A DNA stretch of 64,000 bases from the NCBI GenBank assembly GCA_023101725.1, contig JALJCO010008621.1, positions 1,719,001 through 1,783,000 on the forward strand, given 5' to 3'. The notes beneath the pieces were generated by a model that was given only the letters and a program-made list of their open reading frames with translations, did not search any database and had not been told where the DNA came from. This DNA comes from Atherinomorus stipes (lineage: Eukaryota > Chordata > Actinopteri > Atheriniformes > Atherinidae). The position numbers and the translations under genes are program-made. Position 1 is the stretch's first letter. Every line of letters starts with the position of its first letter. Below are positions 13,060-41,098 of the stretch, one piece after another.

Positions 13060-13615
13060 GTGATGACGTCTATAATGAAATAATGCTGATATGTTTTGGA
13101 GAGAACAACCATTTGCTGTTTACATCGTGCTAAGAGCGCCAGAGCTGCAGACAAACCGGGGGACAAACACAAGAGGGTCCAATAGGGGTTGGACATTGAT
13201 TCAAAACAAAGAAAGGAAGAAAAAGAGAACGCGCGATCTCGTCTGCCATGGCTTCCGTAGTTTCGTGAACGTTCATCGGCGTGCTTGCTAGAGATGCGAT
13301 GTAGTATTGTTTGGGCTTTAAAAATATATTAAATGACGTCGTTTCGAGTAAATTCTAGACGCTACCCACTCAGGACACTTGGATTACATTAGACGAGCAG
13401 TATGGAGGAATATTGACAAGTTTTTGTGAACGTTTATGGACCTTTTTGGCTCAGACCCCAGCGAACTCCATTATAAAGTTGGGGGGGAAAGACAAGCCTT
13501 CCTGATCGCCGGCTGTATTTGAGATATTAAAAAAGAGCTCCAGAGTCTTGCTCACCATGAGGGTAAGTGGAAAATAAAGTTAAATCATTCTGTGGGTGAA
13601 CTATTCCTTTAAATC
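13060..13615. repeat. Probable dispersed repeat ending in 'gtgaactattccttta'
   Basis: The terminal sequence at about 13,595-13,612 is a motif I recall from many teleost non-autonomous elements. A similar motif in the opposite orientation, 'ttaaagaataattcacc', starts at 19,438. The left boundary is not defined. Frames inside are short. Confidence 0.35.
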
Positions 13616-13689
13616 ATCACTACTGAACTTTGGCATCCCCTAAGACGCTAATTTGGCATTCTGTCTCTGGGCTCTTTGTCGGTAAAAAC

Positions 13690-14015
13690 TCATCCAGTGT
13701 TGACTCTTGTCTTATCTCCCACTCTGTCACTTTCTCTCCCTTCTTTTCCTCATTTCTTCTGATAATGTCCTCTTGGTTTAGTTGGCTGAATCTGCCTTAC
13801 TGCATGTCCAGCAGAACCAGAATGTTGACATCCAGTTGCTGGTATGTAACACTGTGCTGTAAAGCAAACTGCAGCGGCCACGAGATGCTCCAGGCACAAA
13901 GTTATGAAGGGCAGATTCTCTGCACAGGGATGCTGCGGGGCAGTGACAACTCCAGGAATATGCATAATGAATGACAGTGTGACATCAAAGCAAGCTAGAA
14001 GCAGAGAGTTTTAGG
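13690..14015. repeat. Diverged repeat family, copy 2
   Basis: Aligns by ordered blocks with copy 1 (7,930-8,245), including 'gtgctgtaaagcaaactgcagc', 'caggaatatgcataatgaa' and 'gacatcaaagcaagctagaa'. Also aligns with copy 3 over 'cttgtcttatctc' and the pyrimidine tract. Confidence 0.6.
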
Positions 14016-14299
14016 GAACATTCACACTGGTGTTATTTAAACAAACCGTGGTCCACTAGTATGAAATGAACACACATTTGTACTCTGGTGTGGAGCGAGG
14101 AAGCACACCCTTGTTCCCCTCTAAACCCTGGATATCAGTTCACTTGTAAGTGTGAACACTGGTGTGGTTTGCTTCCAGTGTAAAAGCAACAGACCATCCA
14201 GGGAACCAAAGAGAGGAGGGGATGCAGGGTGTGCTCCCCAACCTGCTGGTATCTTACTGCCTCTCCTGCTGCAGATACTGGACAGATTCTTGTGAAAAC

Positions 14300-14540
14300 C
14301 ATACTAGGTAAATGGACTGCACTTATATATCGCTTTTCCAGTCATGTAATGAAAACTCAAAGCGTTTTACACGACTGTCAGATTTATCCATTCACACACA
14401 CTCATACCCTGATAGGCACATCGGGAGGCAACGTGGGGTTCAGTGTCTTGAACACTTCGGCAGGTGGTCTGGGGAAGCCTGGAATCAATCCACTGACCCT
14501 TCGTTGATGGACGACTGCTCTTCCACCTAAGCTACAGCTT
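14300..14540 (-). mobile_element. SINE-like repeat, copy 3 (best preserved)
   Basis: On the minus strand it begins with a tRNA-like head: an A-box-like TAGCTTAGGTGGAAGAGC, then a B-box-like GGATTGATTCC about 35 bases later. The body carries 'acactgaaccccacgttgcc' and ends with 'cgctttgag...gcgatatataagtg'. This arrangement fits a tRNA-derived, Pol III-transcribed SINE. Confidence 0.7.
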
Positions 14541-14869
14541 AAGTTTGAAGACCAAAGTAAACAGAAACTCCAAAAGTGAATAAGTTTATTTTTCCTCAAT
14601 TGGCTATTCGTTGCAAATAAGCTGTTTTCAGTCCGGGCCAATTGATGAGCTGGGTTTAATTCTTTCTTGGGTCTTCGGGGAATATCACCCGTAGCAAGCA
14701 GTGGTTGTAACTGTGTGACTTTGTTAAGGATGGTTAGGTCCAATTGAGTGAAAGCAAAGCAAACTAAACCAAGATGCAAAATGTTTTCAGGATTCCCAGC
14801 CCTGCTGAACAGCCCCCAGACAATCCTGCTGTGTCCCAGCTGTCGTGTGAGATTTCTCCAGCCAGTAAA

Positions 14870-15010
14870 AGACAGTCTTATCTTGACACTTGTCTTATCT
14901 CTTGCTCTGTCCTTCTCTTTCTTCTTTTCCTTTCTTTCTTTGACAATGTCTTCTTGCATTTCTTTGCTGAATCCACCACATTGTGTGTTCAAACCAAGGG
15001 GCAAACTCTG
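14870..15010. repeat. Diverged repeat family, copy 3 (partial)
   Basis: Shares 'cttgtcttatctc', a C/T tract, 'aatgtcttctt' and 'tttgctgaatc.acc' with copies 1 and 2, then diverges before the second half. Confidence 0.5.
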
Positions 15011-16840
15011 GTGGAAAAGTATGAAGCCAGGAAGTGAAGTTTTCAATTGGAATTGAACAGGGTAATGTGAGACACCCGCTGTTTCTAGGCAAAGAAACAC
15101 ATTTGTGGTCAGGTGACCAATATGTTTTCAAGCCCCTCCCATTACCCACTCACCAGGAAAAAGAAGTTGTGTTGGTGCTATGTTCAGTATGTTTTTTTTT
15201 CACAAAAATGTGTTTTTGCATGTAAAAGTAAATTTTCTTGCTGTAATTCTTATGTAAGAACAGAAAAGTCTGCTATTAGCAGAAAAGTTCTAGAGGAGCA
15301 TTCTTTGAAAAGATGTTACTAAAAAAATTTTCAGTAGTATGAAAATAGCCTGTCAGTAGCTCATAGAACAAATATTATTCAAAATGATCTAAAAACTAGG
15401 TGTAGTTTATCTTATTTTGTTACAGTAAACTACCAATTCTCCCTCCTTGGATAATAGTGCAAACATGATCATCTTCAGGAAGGAACGATTCTCTATCTGC
15501 AGAACAGAGCCAGACTGGTTGGCATGTCATGACAACACAAGAGAACACATCTGCCCGTGATTGATTTTCAGACATGTATTTTTAAAAAGGGCCTGTTTGT
15601 GTTGGATCCTTGGAGATATTCGTGATTGAAGATGATGCAGTTTTATTCAAGCTTCATTCTTCTGAGATATTGCTGGACACTCAGTCCATCTTTTTATGCC
15701 CCACTCATCTCTCTCTGTCTCATTCACTCAGTGGAACTGTGTTTTTCTGTCCGTAGCTACTTGTCAAACTCAGGAAGAGTGAGAGCCTCTTGGCAAACAG
15801 AGTGCGGCATGATCTGATCCCTTCTGTCTAGATAACCTTTTTCTGTCTCAGTCTTACAAAAGAACAGGATAAAATATATCTGCTTATGCATCAGCAAAGC
15901 AAACCAGCTACACTTTGGATCATGTTAGCTGTCAGACTTATGGTGTGAAAAGCATGAAAACCACACACTGAACAAGGGTAAGTAAAAATCACATGCTGCC
16001 TTTCTTCTTTCAAATTGAGTAAAACAAACCCACAAGGAAATGTGAGACATGGCAGCCGAGTGATGCTGTGACATCAAATGAAAAGTGAAGATTTCAGCAG
16101 AGAAAAACATAATCTGGTGGGAGTTTTTCACAGTTGCTATGGTACGTTTGTTGAATCATCTCAAACATTTTCTGCAAAACAGAAAATGTATTTCTTGAAG
16201 CGATGAGTTTAGATTATCGTAAACATGTTTGTGCCTTCAAAAGTCAAGTTATTTATTTGCAAAGGTTGTTAAAATGCTCTGTTGTCAGTGTCATTAAAGG
16301 TGGCGATGCCAATGATTGAAATGTACAAAGCTAAACTGTTTTAGGTCACAAGTGCATCTTATAAGATCAGATACAGATGTGCAGAAAACAGACAAGCACC
16401 CCTTTTTCCTATTTACAGTCTTTCCAATGATAGAGGGTGTTTTTGTTCTTCCAACATCTGCAAGATTTGTGAAAGCAAACAACCAGTGTTTCATTTTTAT
16501 CATCAGTCTTTTACTTAAGATGATCCTGCTTTGGATGACTTTGATCACCGCTACACAAACTTGACTGATGATGAGAAAAACTGGCTCTAAGCAAACAACA
16601 AGTTTTTCCCCCACACTTTCTTCTGCTGTTTAACTTTGCACAGTCTCACCTGCTGAGCTTTACACCCTCATTATGGTCCAGAACATTGGTGCTGTTGATG
16701 CAGAATCATATTAGCCAACATTATTTAAAAAGCACTTTAAATTACAACAAATTCTGACCAAAGTGCGACACGATGACAAACTCCTGATATAAAACAACAT
16801 ATAGAAGTACATTACATGCTGCATTTACTTGGGCATTACT
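15011..16840. other. No gene recognised
   Basis: Non-coding; overlapping frames around 16,300-16,610 on both strands lack start and splice context and are taken as chance. Confidence 0.55.
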
Positions 16841-16844
16841 TGGA

Positions 16845-17115
16845 CGCAGTCCATTACGTCTTTTAAAACCCTGCTCAGATCCCATCTTTTGGCGCAGGCT
16901 TTTCCTTCTTAATCTTTTTTCTCTCTTTTTTTCTCTTATAAGAAATAATTATAATAAAAATATTATTGTCTTATTAATTCTTCTCTTTTTAAGTTATATG
17001 TTTATGTTTTTAGCCATGTTTAGCCATATGTTTTGATGTCCTGCTCTGTAAAGCACTTTGGGCATCCAGCTGGATGTAGATATATGTGCTATATAAATGA
17101 AATAAATGAAATGAA
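16845..17115 (+). mobile_element. L2-like LINE 3' end fragment
   Basis: The frame near 16,855-16,910 reads SFKTLLRSHLLAQAF, the typical last residues of L2-clade reverse transcriptase ORFs, then a stop. The tail follows: 'ctgtaaagcactttggg' and 'gtgctatataaatgaaataaatgaaatg', a 3' microsatellite-like end typical of L2 elements. Confidence 0.75.
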
Positions 17116-18000
17116 ATTTGAGGTTTACTGAGGTAACAGTCAGTTTACACGAAATATTTTTTTGCAGTTTGATTGTTTATTCTTGGGGTGACACCTGGGG
17201 GGACGGTCAGATTTTAAGGTTGGCCTCTCAGGCCCCCCTTCTGGCCCTGCCTCTGCTATGTTTTTGGTCTTTCCTTCTACCATGTATCATCATGACCTCT
17301 GGGTTTTGTTGAGTTTCTGGTTTGTGTTTTGTCTTTTGGATTCTTGGAATGATGTCTTGTTTTGTTAGATTTTTTTGTTGGGTTGCTCCTGATAACCTGT
17401 ACATCTAGTAAGCTCTTCTTTTTAGATATGGAGCCCTGTTTTTAATGTTTTCTATTCAGTTTCTTGCTCATGGGTCCAGTCTGTTGTCCGTTTTTTTTTT
17501 TTTTTAACAGTGGTTGTTGTTAGCTGCCTTGATCCCATATCAGTTTTTTGTCTTGTCACTTGGTCATTTTGCTACCACCTGTTCCCTGTCCTCATTCCTC
17601 ACCTGCCTCCACCTAATCTATTCCAGCGTTTGCTCCTTGGTTTTCAGTGTCCCTGGTCACGTCCTTGTTCGAACTGGCTTTGTGTTTCCACCTCAGCTCT
17701 GTATTCTAATCGCTTTTAGTTATGTTTCTTTGATTTCCTGTCTTGGTGGTGTTTTTAGTTGAACTTTTAGTTCGTTTAAAATATTTTTTTTTCTTTAGTT
17801 CTCTCACCTGCCTGCCTCCTTTCCTGCTTAGTCCTGTTTGGGTCCTCCATTTCACAGCATGGACTGTGAGGCATCTGTCTTGCCTCTCTGCTTTTCACCT
17901 TACGCCTCACTCCCTCTCTTCCTCTGTTGACCCTGTACATTGCCTCATTATTCTTCAATAGACTATAACAGTGTTGCCAAGTAAAGTTTCCCAAGGTGAC
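17116..18000. other. T/C-rich non-coding stretch, possible old repeat
   Basis: Strongly pyrimidine-rich on the plus strand (17,300-17,960). The open frames are hydrophobic by composition only. It resembles untranslated parts of fish retroelements, but no ends can be set. Confidence 0.3.
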
Positions 18001-34294
<16,294 letters not shown>

Positions 34295-35330
34295 AAACTG
34301 GACTGGAAACGCGCGGGAGACTCTGGAAGTCACCGGGCAAACAGGGAAACTGCTGTGGACATGCTTGTTCTTAAACGGGACTTGGCCATCACAAATGCTC
34401 ACACTTCATTTTTGATGTTTTCTTGCTTTTCAGATTTGCGTAGTTTTTGTTGTTACAAGCAGAAAATGATGTTTTTAATATCAGTGTAAAAAGCAGATCT
34501 TAGCACAAAGTGCTGACTAAAACTCAGAAGGACTCTTTACTAGAATATGTAGTAACAATGAATTTGACAGATGACAATTTTGAGTTTTTGTATATTTCTC
34601 AGTTTTTGTTAAAAGTTTCCTGTCTAGGAGGAGCAAAGTCTTGGTTTGGACACTCAGAATCATTTTATTGTGGGTTTCTTTATTTTTAAAGTATGTTTCC
34701 TGTGAAGTAAACCACCTCTCAGTTGCAGGAATGTGTCTTATGTGATTTTTTTTTTTTCTTTCCTACCTACAATCATGTAATGTGCTCCCTTCAAAAGTCT
34801 CCAAGATTCTACTTTGCGGAATGATGCTGCCATGGACAAGCATCATGATGAAGATGGAGAGTTCTTTGTCGGGCTTGTTAGCTTATTCCAAAAACTTATT
34901 TTAACAGTGTTACCGCAAGTATTATTTCCTGTCTCCAGTCTGTCAGTCTACATGCTCCTGACATTTCTCTTTGAAACTTTGCCATAAAGCTGCACCCAGC
35001 AGGTCTCAAAGGCATCAATGATTATAATCATCATGCATCATTCAAGAGAAAAACACACCCACACATAAAATTTATTAACTTGACATCATATTTGCTGATT
35101 TCAGTTTCTATCAGGTGGTTTCATTTTAAAAGGTAAAAGTTTTTTTTTTTCTTGTTCATGCTTTAGAGCTCTGAATTTGCCATCCAGTAAAGTTTGATTG
35201 TGTATCAAGTGTTAATCAGGAGCTATTTGTCCTTATTTAAAAAAAATTTTTTTTCTACAGTTTGCTCTGAGGATTAAAAACTTGCTGCAGCCATCCATTA
35301 AAGAAATAAAGCTTTTTGCACCATGAACTA
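34295..35330 (+). other. prpf6: prpf6 3' untranslated region with poly(A) signal at 35305
   Basis: AT-rich, no coding potential on the plus strand. AATAAA at 35305-35310 is the best-placed cleavage signal, giving a 3' UTR of about 1 kb that ends some 600 bases before the inferred start of the next transcript. Confidence 0.6.
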
Positions 35331-35389
35331 CTTGTTCCAAAATATGCCATTTTAAAAAAATTATTGTGATTCAAATGTCAAGCTTGATA

Positions 35390-35920
35390 TCAGTGCACAG
35401 TTCCTTTCTTTGATGGGAAGGGTTTTTCCAGACCTTTGAGTTCAACACCAATCCTCCCATGCAGTTCCCAGGGTCTCTTTTTACCACTGGACGTTTTTGG
35501 TTTTTTCGTTTGATCCTGATGTTGAGCTAAACCAGTGAACATTGTGAATTGCGCAGCATTATAAACCTCCAGCACCACTTCAAAAGTTTTCTGTTGCCTT
35601 TCGCAAAGGGTAAAAGTTGAATCCCACTTCAACCACCCACGGAGAACGTAAGCCTTAAACACAGTAAATTCTTTGGTGTCTAACGTGTCAAATGAAACCG
35701 AAAGCATGATGCGTTGGTGATTGCAGACGTTTCTTGGACTTGATGGGACTGGAGTTTGGTGAAATCTTAAGCTCAGCGCCAGCAATCCATGACGGGGAAG
35801 GAAATCGGAGCAGCAGTCACGCTGGTTATGGTGGAGGAAACACCACGTCGGATGTCTCACCGCCGCGGCGTTAACCTCTGCACCAGCGGAAGTGCCAAAA
35901 TATTAAAGGGGGGAAAAAGA
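35390..35920 (-). other. Long open frame of unknown status, antisense, between prpf6 and the cytokine gene
   Basis: The minus strand is open for about 170 codons with no ATG in the first part; the first in-frame Met is at the MLSVSF segment, leaving about 105 codons. The translation is not low-complexity (for example FDTLDTKEFTVFKAYVLRGW) and ends at a TGA near 35390. I do not recognise it and see no clear splice sites or minus-strand poly(A) signal. It may be a chance frame in the cytokine promoter or a terminal exon of an antisense gene. Confidence 0.2.
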
Positions 35921-35932
35921 CTTTGTTTACAA

Positions 35933-36030
35933 TGAGCGCAGTCGGATCGGGATTAATTCCTTGGATCTTTCGGTCACGGACAGAGATGGGTTTACTCCTC
36001 TGAGGATCCTTCTGAAAGACATGATAAATG
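35933..36030 (+). promoter_or_regulatory. Probable 5' leader exon of the cytokine gene, with upstream ATGs
   Basis: The segment ends at a strong donor, ...AAATG|GTAAGTGCAG (36030/36031). A matching acceptor with a long pyrimidine tract (CTCCCTTTAATGCAG) lies at 36145-36159. If this 129-base intron is removed, the ATG at 36028-36030 is joined directly to TGTCTGACC, giving MCLTGTLL in the cytokine frame. Other ATGs lie upstream: 35933 opens a short frame ending at 36002, and 36021 opens a frame that overlaps the cytokine start out of frame. Such leaders usually lower translation. Confidence 0.45.
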
Positions 36031-36153
36031 GTAAGTGCAGCCGTGCGTATTTACGCAGCTTTGCTGATATGGAAAAATTACTGCAAGTTACACCGCTGAT
36101 AATTAAGACTGTGTGCACCTTTTATATTCTTTCTGTTCACACCTCTCCCTTTA

Positions 36154-37785
36154 ATGCAGTGTCTGACCGGAACTCTGCTCCGGAGTGTCCTAGTGGTTCT
36201 CTTGTTGGCCAACTCTTGTGGTAAACGTAGGTGTAATTATAAAGAAATACTGGGATCGTACAGAGAAGTCATCTTCATTGAGCTGCAGAATCTGGTATGA
36301 CCATAGCGTTGCGCATCAGACTGTATGCCGCACGAATGACAGAGACATTTACTTTTTATTTAGCTTTATTCTTTATTTTGTATTTTGAGCCTTTTTCCAG
36401 CCTGTTGCAGCTGACATCAAACGTAAGGGGAAAATTGTTGAATATTTATTGGTGACAGGCTGCCCTCCAGTGTTTGGTGTGCACGAAAAAGCTCGTCTAT
36501 TTCTAAAATGACAGACGAGCGTAATATCTTGACTAATTTAATATTTGTCTCCTGATTTTGCAGAATTTGACTGGTTCACTTAATACATTCAAGGAGAGAG
36601 ATCCCTGCCCCTCAGGAAAGGTGAGTGGCAATACAGTGAACTTTCAGCTATTATTCTGATATGCAAAAAGGAACAACAAAGACAAAAACAAGACAAAAAT
36701 CTTGAAAATCACAATCAGAGAAAGAAAGAAAAAGAGAAAACACAAAAAGAAAAACATTGGTAAACAAAAAAGAAAGATCATTTTGAAACCTTGTGGTGGA
36801 AATTACTCTTCAGAAAACAGCAAATCATGAATACAATAAAAAAGTGAAAAAAAGTAAGTTTTTGTGTCTTTTTAACTGAAGAAATTATTTGTTTTGTCAC
36901 TGTTTTCTATTTAGATGCTTTTGATTTGTGGAATGTTGTGTTTATCTTGGGCCACCATCAGGTAGCCTGCTTTCAGCACCATGGACAGGGTTATTAATGT
37001 ATCCATTAATGTATCCGTTGTTGTCTTATAATCTACTGATATTAAAGAGCTGGCAAATGCAGAGGAACATTGTCCTAAAGGAATGATGGGAATTGTCTCA
37101 TATTTGTTAACCCCACCCAGCCAGCACATCCATGTGGGGATCATAAGGGTTACTGCATATGAGTTTGCCCATGCGGGTTTTCACATATGGGGCCCATGTA
37201 ACTGAAACAATGAGATCTGCAAATTTGCCCAGTTCAAGCCCATGCCCATTCAAACACAGGTGGGGCCACCATGGAAACCATGGAAAAACCCACTTGGGTC
37301 CCTCATGTCAGCCAAAATTTAACCTTTATGGTCCGCACATGGACGTGCTGACTGGGCAGTGGACTATTTTCTACTTCTTCACTCTCTTGGCTGTTGTTGG
37401 CAGGCACATCGTATCCTCGTGTCCATCTATGGTATGACAAAGCAAATACTGTGTCAGAAAAGTGGCAAACAGTTGGACCTGGAGAAGCCAGTTGAGAGCA
37501 TGGAGCTGCTTATTATTCAAAACTGCAGTCCTGATTATCTGGTAAGAAAGGGGAATTTAACAAGTTATGTTGCAACTCTTTATCACATCTGTCACCACAC
37601 ATAAAAAAGACTCTAAGTACAACTTTTATTTTCTCCTTGTTGCATATTTTCAGGCGAAGAAAACCTCTTGTTCAGCTGTCCAGAAAATACAAGGAAAGAA
37701 AAGAAAGAGGTTTAGACTCATCAAAGTCATCAAGATGCTAATCACTTGTTGGGAAAAACTTCAGAGTGTCTGTATTACTAAGTAG
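36154..37785 (+). CDS. il7: Interleukin-7-like secreted cytokine, four exons
   Basis: Exons 36154-36294 (or 36160 if the leader intron is used), 36564-36620, 37404-37541 and 37654-37785 join in phase 0 to a 155-aa protein ending in TAG. Residues 1-23 form a signal peptide (MQCLTGTLLRSVLVVLLLAN). The mature part has cysteines at 27, 62, 83, 107, 118, 144 and 152, an NLT sequon at 48 and an NCS sequon at 106, and a basic KGKKRKR-type stretch (126-131) before a last helix ending LITCWEKL. Human IL-7, as I recall it, has six cysteines starting at residue 27, an NCT sequon in the middle and a C-terminal IKTCWNKIL, so the match is specific to the IL-7/TSLP family although overall identity is low. 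It should signal through an IL-7R-type receptor to lymphocytes. It sits head to tail between prpf6 and aar2. TSLP is the main alternative; the NCS and TCW motifs favour IL-7. Confidence 0.68.
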
Positions 37786-38205
37786 AAAATATTGTCTCAT
37801 TTGGCTCCTAGAACACATGCTACCTTCTCATGAAGACACCAGTTGAATTTCTGTAATGTTCACTGCACCATGACATGACTGATGCCCCACTTTGTTCGGA
37901 TAGCTGCTTTTAAATGCAATGCAATGAATGTTTACTGTTGTCAAGTTCTCAGTGTGCTGTGAATTAAAACAGCCAGCCTTTGCATGTCGGCATTGCTCCT
38001 TGTTATTTACAATATAGTTTCATAGTAACCACAGATAAGCTAAAAAAAATATCCAAAATGTATTCAAATACTTTCAGAATATGCACATTATCAAGGTCTC
38101 TCCTGTTGTAACAACCTTTGTTTTGTATTTGTACGCCATATGTCAACATAACCAATGTTCTTCTATTTTGTTGTGAAGTTTATATTATACAATAAAACGC
38201 TATCA
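37786..38205 (+). other. Cytokine 3' untranslated region with poly(A) signals
   Basis: ATTAAA at 37963-37968 and AATAAA at 38191-38196 are candidate signals. The second lies directly before the ATCT microsatellite. At least one ATTTA motif is present, but not a dense AU-rich element. Confidence 0.5.
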
Positions 38206-38208
38206 TTC

Positions 38209-38393
<185 letters not shown>

Positions 38394-38861
38394 ATCTTTT
38401 TAATAATCCAATAATAATTTATACATGGGGGTAGCGATGAAAATGGTTGTTGTGAGAGGGTCGGAACGTATCTAATAAGGCATTGTTTCCACCCGGAGCG
38501 GACATGTTGTCACGCAGCTTCCAGCAAACGAATACCCAGCGTTATGAAAGATCTGCTAACTTTAAGTAGGTATTTTACGAACATGTATATTTAAACATGG
38601 GATAACGTTATTCAAAAATTTGATTTTTTTAATTCAAGTTTTTATTTACGTTAACGTTCTTCCTTAATGTTTTCCAGAAACGGACAAACGGCATCTTTCC
38701 TGAGCCACAGCTTTTTAGATTAGCATCACACTGTTGCATATTTTTTTTAAGAAACACGTCCTTGGCCCTGCTGACATGAAATACTCACTCAGCAGTTGAG
38801 AGAAGAGTTTAGATATTTTGTTAGCTGAAGGTTTGTGTTAGGTAGCTTTGCTGGAGCAGAC

Positions 38862-41098
38862 ATGGCTGGCAGTAGCAGTATAAACATGGATCCAGATGTT
38901 GCTCGCAGGCTGTTTGAGGAAGGAGCCACCCTGGTGCTGCTGGGTGTTCCTCGAGGTACCGAGCTCGGGATAGACTGCAAGAGTTGGCAAGTTGGTCCCC
39001 GCTTTCGGGGTGTCAAGATGATCCCTCCAGGGTTACACTTCCTCAATTACAGCCCGGTTAACTCGCCTAGCTGTGGAGGAGAAATCGGCCCCAAAAAAGG
39101 TCTCTTTCTTAATCTGAAACCCAGAGAGATATTACTGGCTAACTGGGATCCAAAAGAAGAAGATCTCGATTTCTCAGCCTCCAAGAATGAAGAGGAAGTG
39201 AACCGGATCCGGGCGACCTTACAGGAGTTAGATCCATACTTGGGGCCTTATCCCTATGAGGTGATGAGAAAGTGGGTTTCTCTCACAGACCGTCTCCATG
39301 AGGAACTGGCCTTTAGTTTGCAGCCTCTTTCAGGCCGAATATGCGCCTTCAGTGATGTCATTCCTGAGCTTCAGTTCAGACACACCAAAGACAGAGCAGA
39401 GCAGCCAAGGAATGACACGGCCTGCCAGAGCATGAAAGAAGGACTGGACAGGCTCCCTAAGATGAAGCAAAGGGAGGGGACTGAGTTGCGGTTCTCTGTT
39501 ATTCCCGAGAAAACCTACCCACCCGGGGCCACACCAGCCGAGATCACACAGTGTAGCATGGACCTGAGTTATGCTCTGGAGACGGTGCTGGAGAGGAACC
39601 ACAATCAGCAGCCTCTAAACCTACTTGGTATGTGTTTTGTTTACCACTATATGTTTGGCTCACATTTGATATGAAAGGAAAAAAAATGTCTGCAATTAAT
39701 CTGTTACAGGTGAGCTGCAGTTCGCCTTTGTGTGTTTCTTGATTGGAAATGTGTATGAGGGCTTTGAGCACTGGAAGTGTCTCCTGGCTCTGCTGTGCCG
39801 CTCAGAGGAGGCCATGAGGAAGCATAAGGAACTCTACCTGGGGCTTATCGCTGTTCTGTACCATCAGCTTGGAGAAATACCGCCTGACTTCTTTGTTGAC
39901 ATTGTTTCACAAAGCAACTTCCTCACCACCACACTGCAGGTACAGTAAATGGATGGAAGAACATATTTGCATGAATGGTTGGGATTTAGTCAAGTGCACT
40001 GGAAAGGAAACTAGTTGTCTGTCAGTAGAAGCTTCATTATGATGCACAGATTAAATATGTTTGGTATGTAGATGGACGTACAGCCAGTAATGTCTCAACC
40101 AAAAAATAAAAATATAGTTGTTAACTCCCAAAGCATGTATTTAGAATTTTTTCATTGTCTGACAAGCTCATGCATTATTAATAACATTTACAGGGACTCT
40201 GTTTCATTAACCCATTTTATTAAAACTGCGAGATCAACAGTGCTGTCGCTGCTTAAGTTAACAAAATCTCAGAAATGAAAGCATAACTGTGGGGTAAATT
40301 GTGATGGATAGCTTACCCTTTTGTTAAGCTTTCCAGGCATTTATAAGCTGTTCAGGAGGTTTACAATCAAGCCACAAAACAGTGTTTATTTGGAGACTCA
40401 GGTAAATCAACAATGAGTGGTAACACGATTATTCACGTTTTTCATCATAAATATCGCTGTCATTGCTCTGTTGCTATATTTTTTACCACAAAATTATGAT
40501 TAAAGCCACTTTTTGTCAAATTTTCCACCACTAAGATAGCTTGAATGTACAGTAATGTCCAATCAGAAGCAGCCAAAGACCAACAAATGACAAGAAAGTT
40601 AAATGTCTGTCTGAAAAAGATCAACAATAATGGTCCTCTATGGTTTGAATAAAGCAAAGAAAACATTTGTGACACATGGTGGCGCCAGAAACCAGCTGAG
40701 TTGGAGTTAGTTTTGTAGAGGATTTGCAGTAAATACTAGCAGAAATTAATATAAATAGCAGAAAACGTTTGTAGAAGTAAGTGTAGGTTGTAGTACTGTT
40801 ATACTAACTTCTGCTGTTACTCTTTACCTGTTCCACGTTTCAACCATTACTCCAGTGCTTTCAGTCTCCATTTTGTTTAATTTATAGACCTGCCTTGAGT
40901 CACAATATAAGCTGTGTTCATAATTTGCAGGACTTCTTCCAGTTTGCTGCTGGACCTGGTATAGACGGCACCCTACGAAAGAGAGCAGAGAAGTTCAAAG
41001 CCCACCTCACCAAGAAGTTTCGCTGGGATTTTGATGCAGATCTGGACGATTGTGCACCCGTGGTGGTGGAGCTGCCTGAAGGTGTCACAGTGGACTGA
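38862..41098 (+). CDS. aar2: aar2, AAR2 splicing factor (U5 snRNP assembly chaperone)
   Basis: AAR2 binds PRPF8 and holds it during cytoplasmic assembly of U5 snRNP, before BRR2 replaces it in the nucleus (established in yeast). Three coding exons, 38862-39627, 39710-39939 and 40931-41098, join in phase to 387 aa, close to the ~384 aa of human AAR2. Diagnostic stretches are [31 protein letters not shown], the [11 protein letters not shown] segment across the first splice junction, [18 protein letters not shown] and the end [10 protein letters not shown]...[11 protein letters not shown]. The chosen ATG (MAGSSS) corresponds to the short residue stretch before MDP in mammals; the next ATG is at 38886. 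All splice sites are GT-AG. A CpG-containing stretch near 38460-38570 with a following GTATTT may be a non-coding first exon. Confidence 0.96.

Noticed and set aside
14402..15100. 232-codon minus-strand frame, the longest on that strand in the left part.
   Set aside because: It runs through a SINE-like copy and a member of the diverged repeat family, has no splice context, and its composition changes along its length.
17510..17994. Overlapping hydrophobic frames suggesting a membrane protein.
   Set aside because: All follow from T/C-rich composition; three frames are open at once and none has splice or start support.
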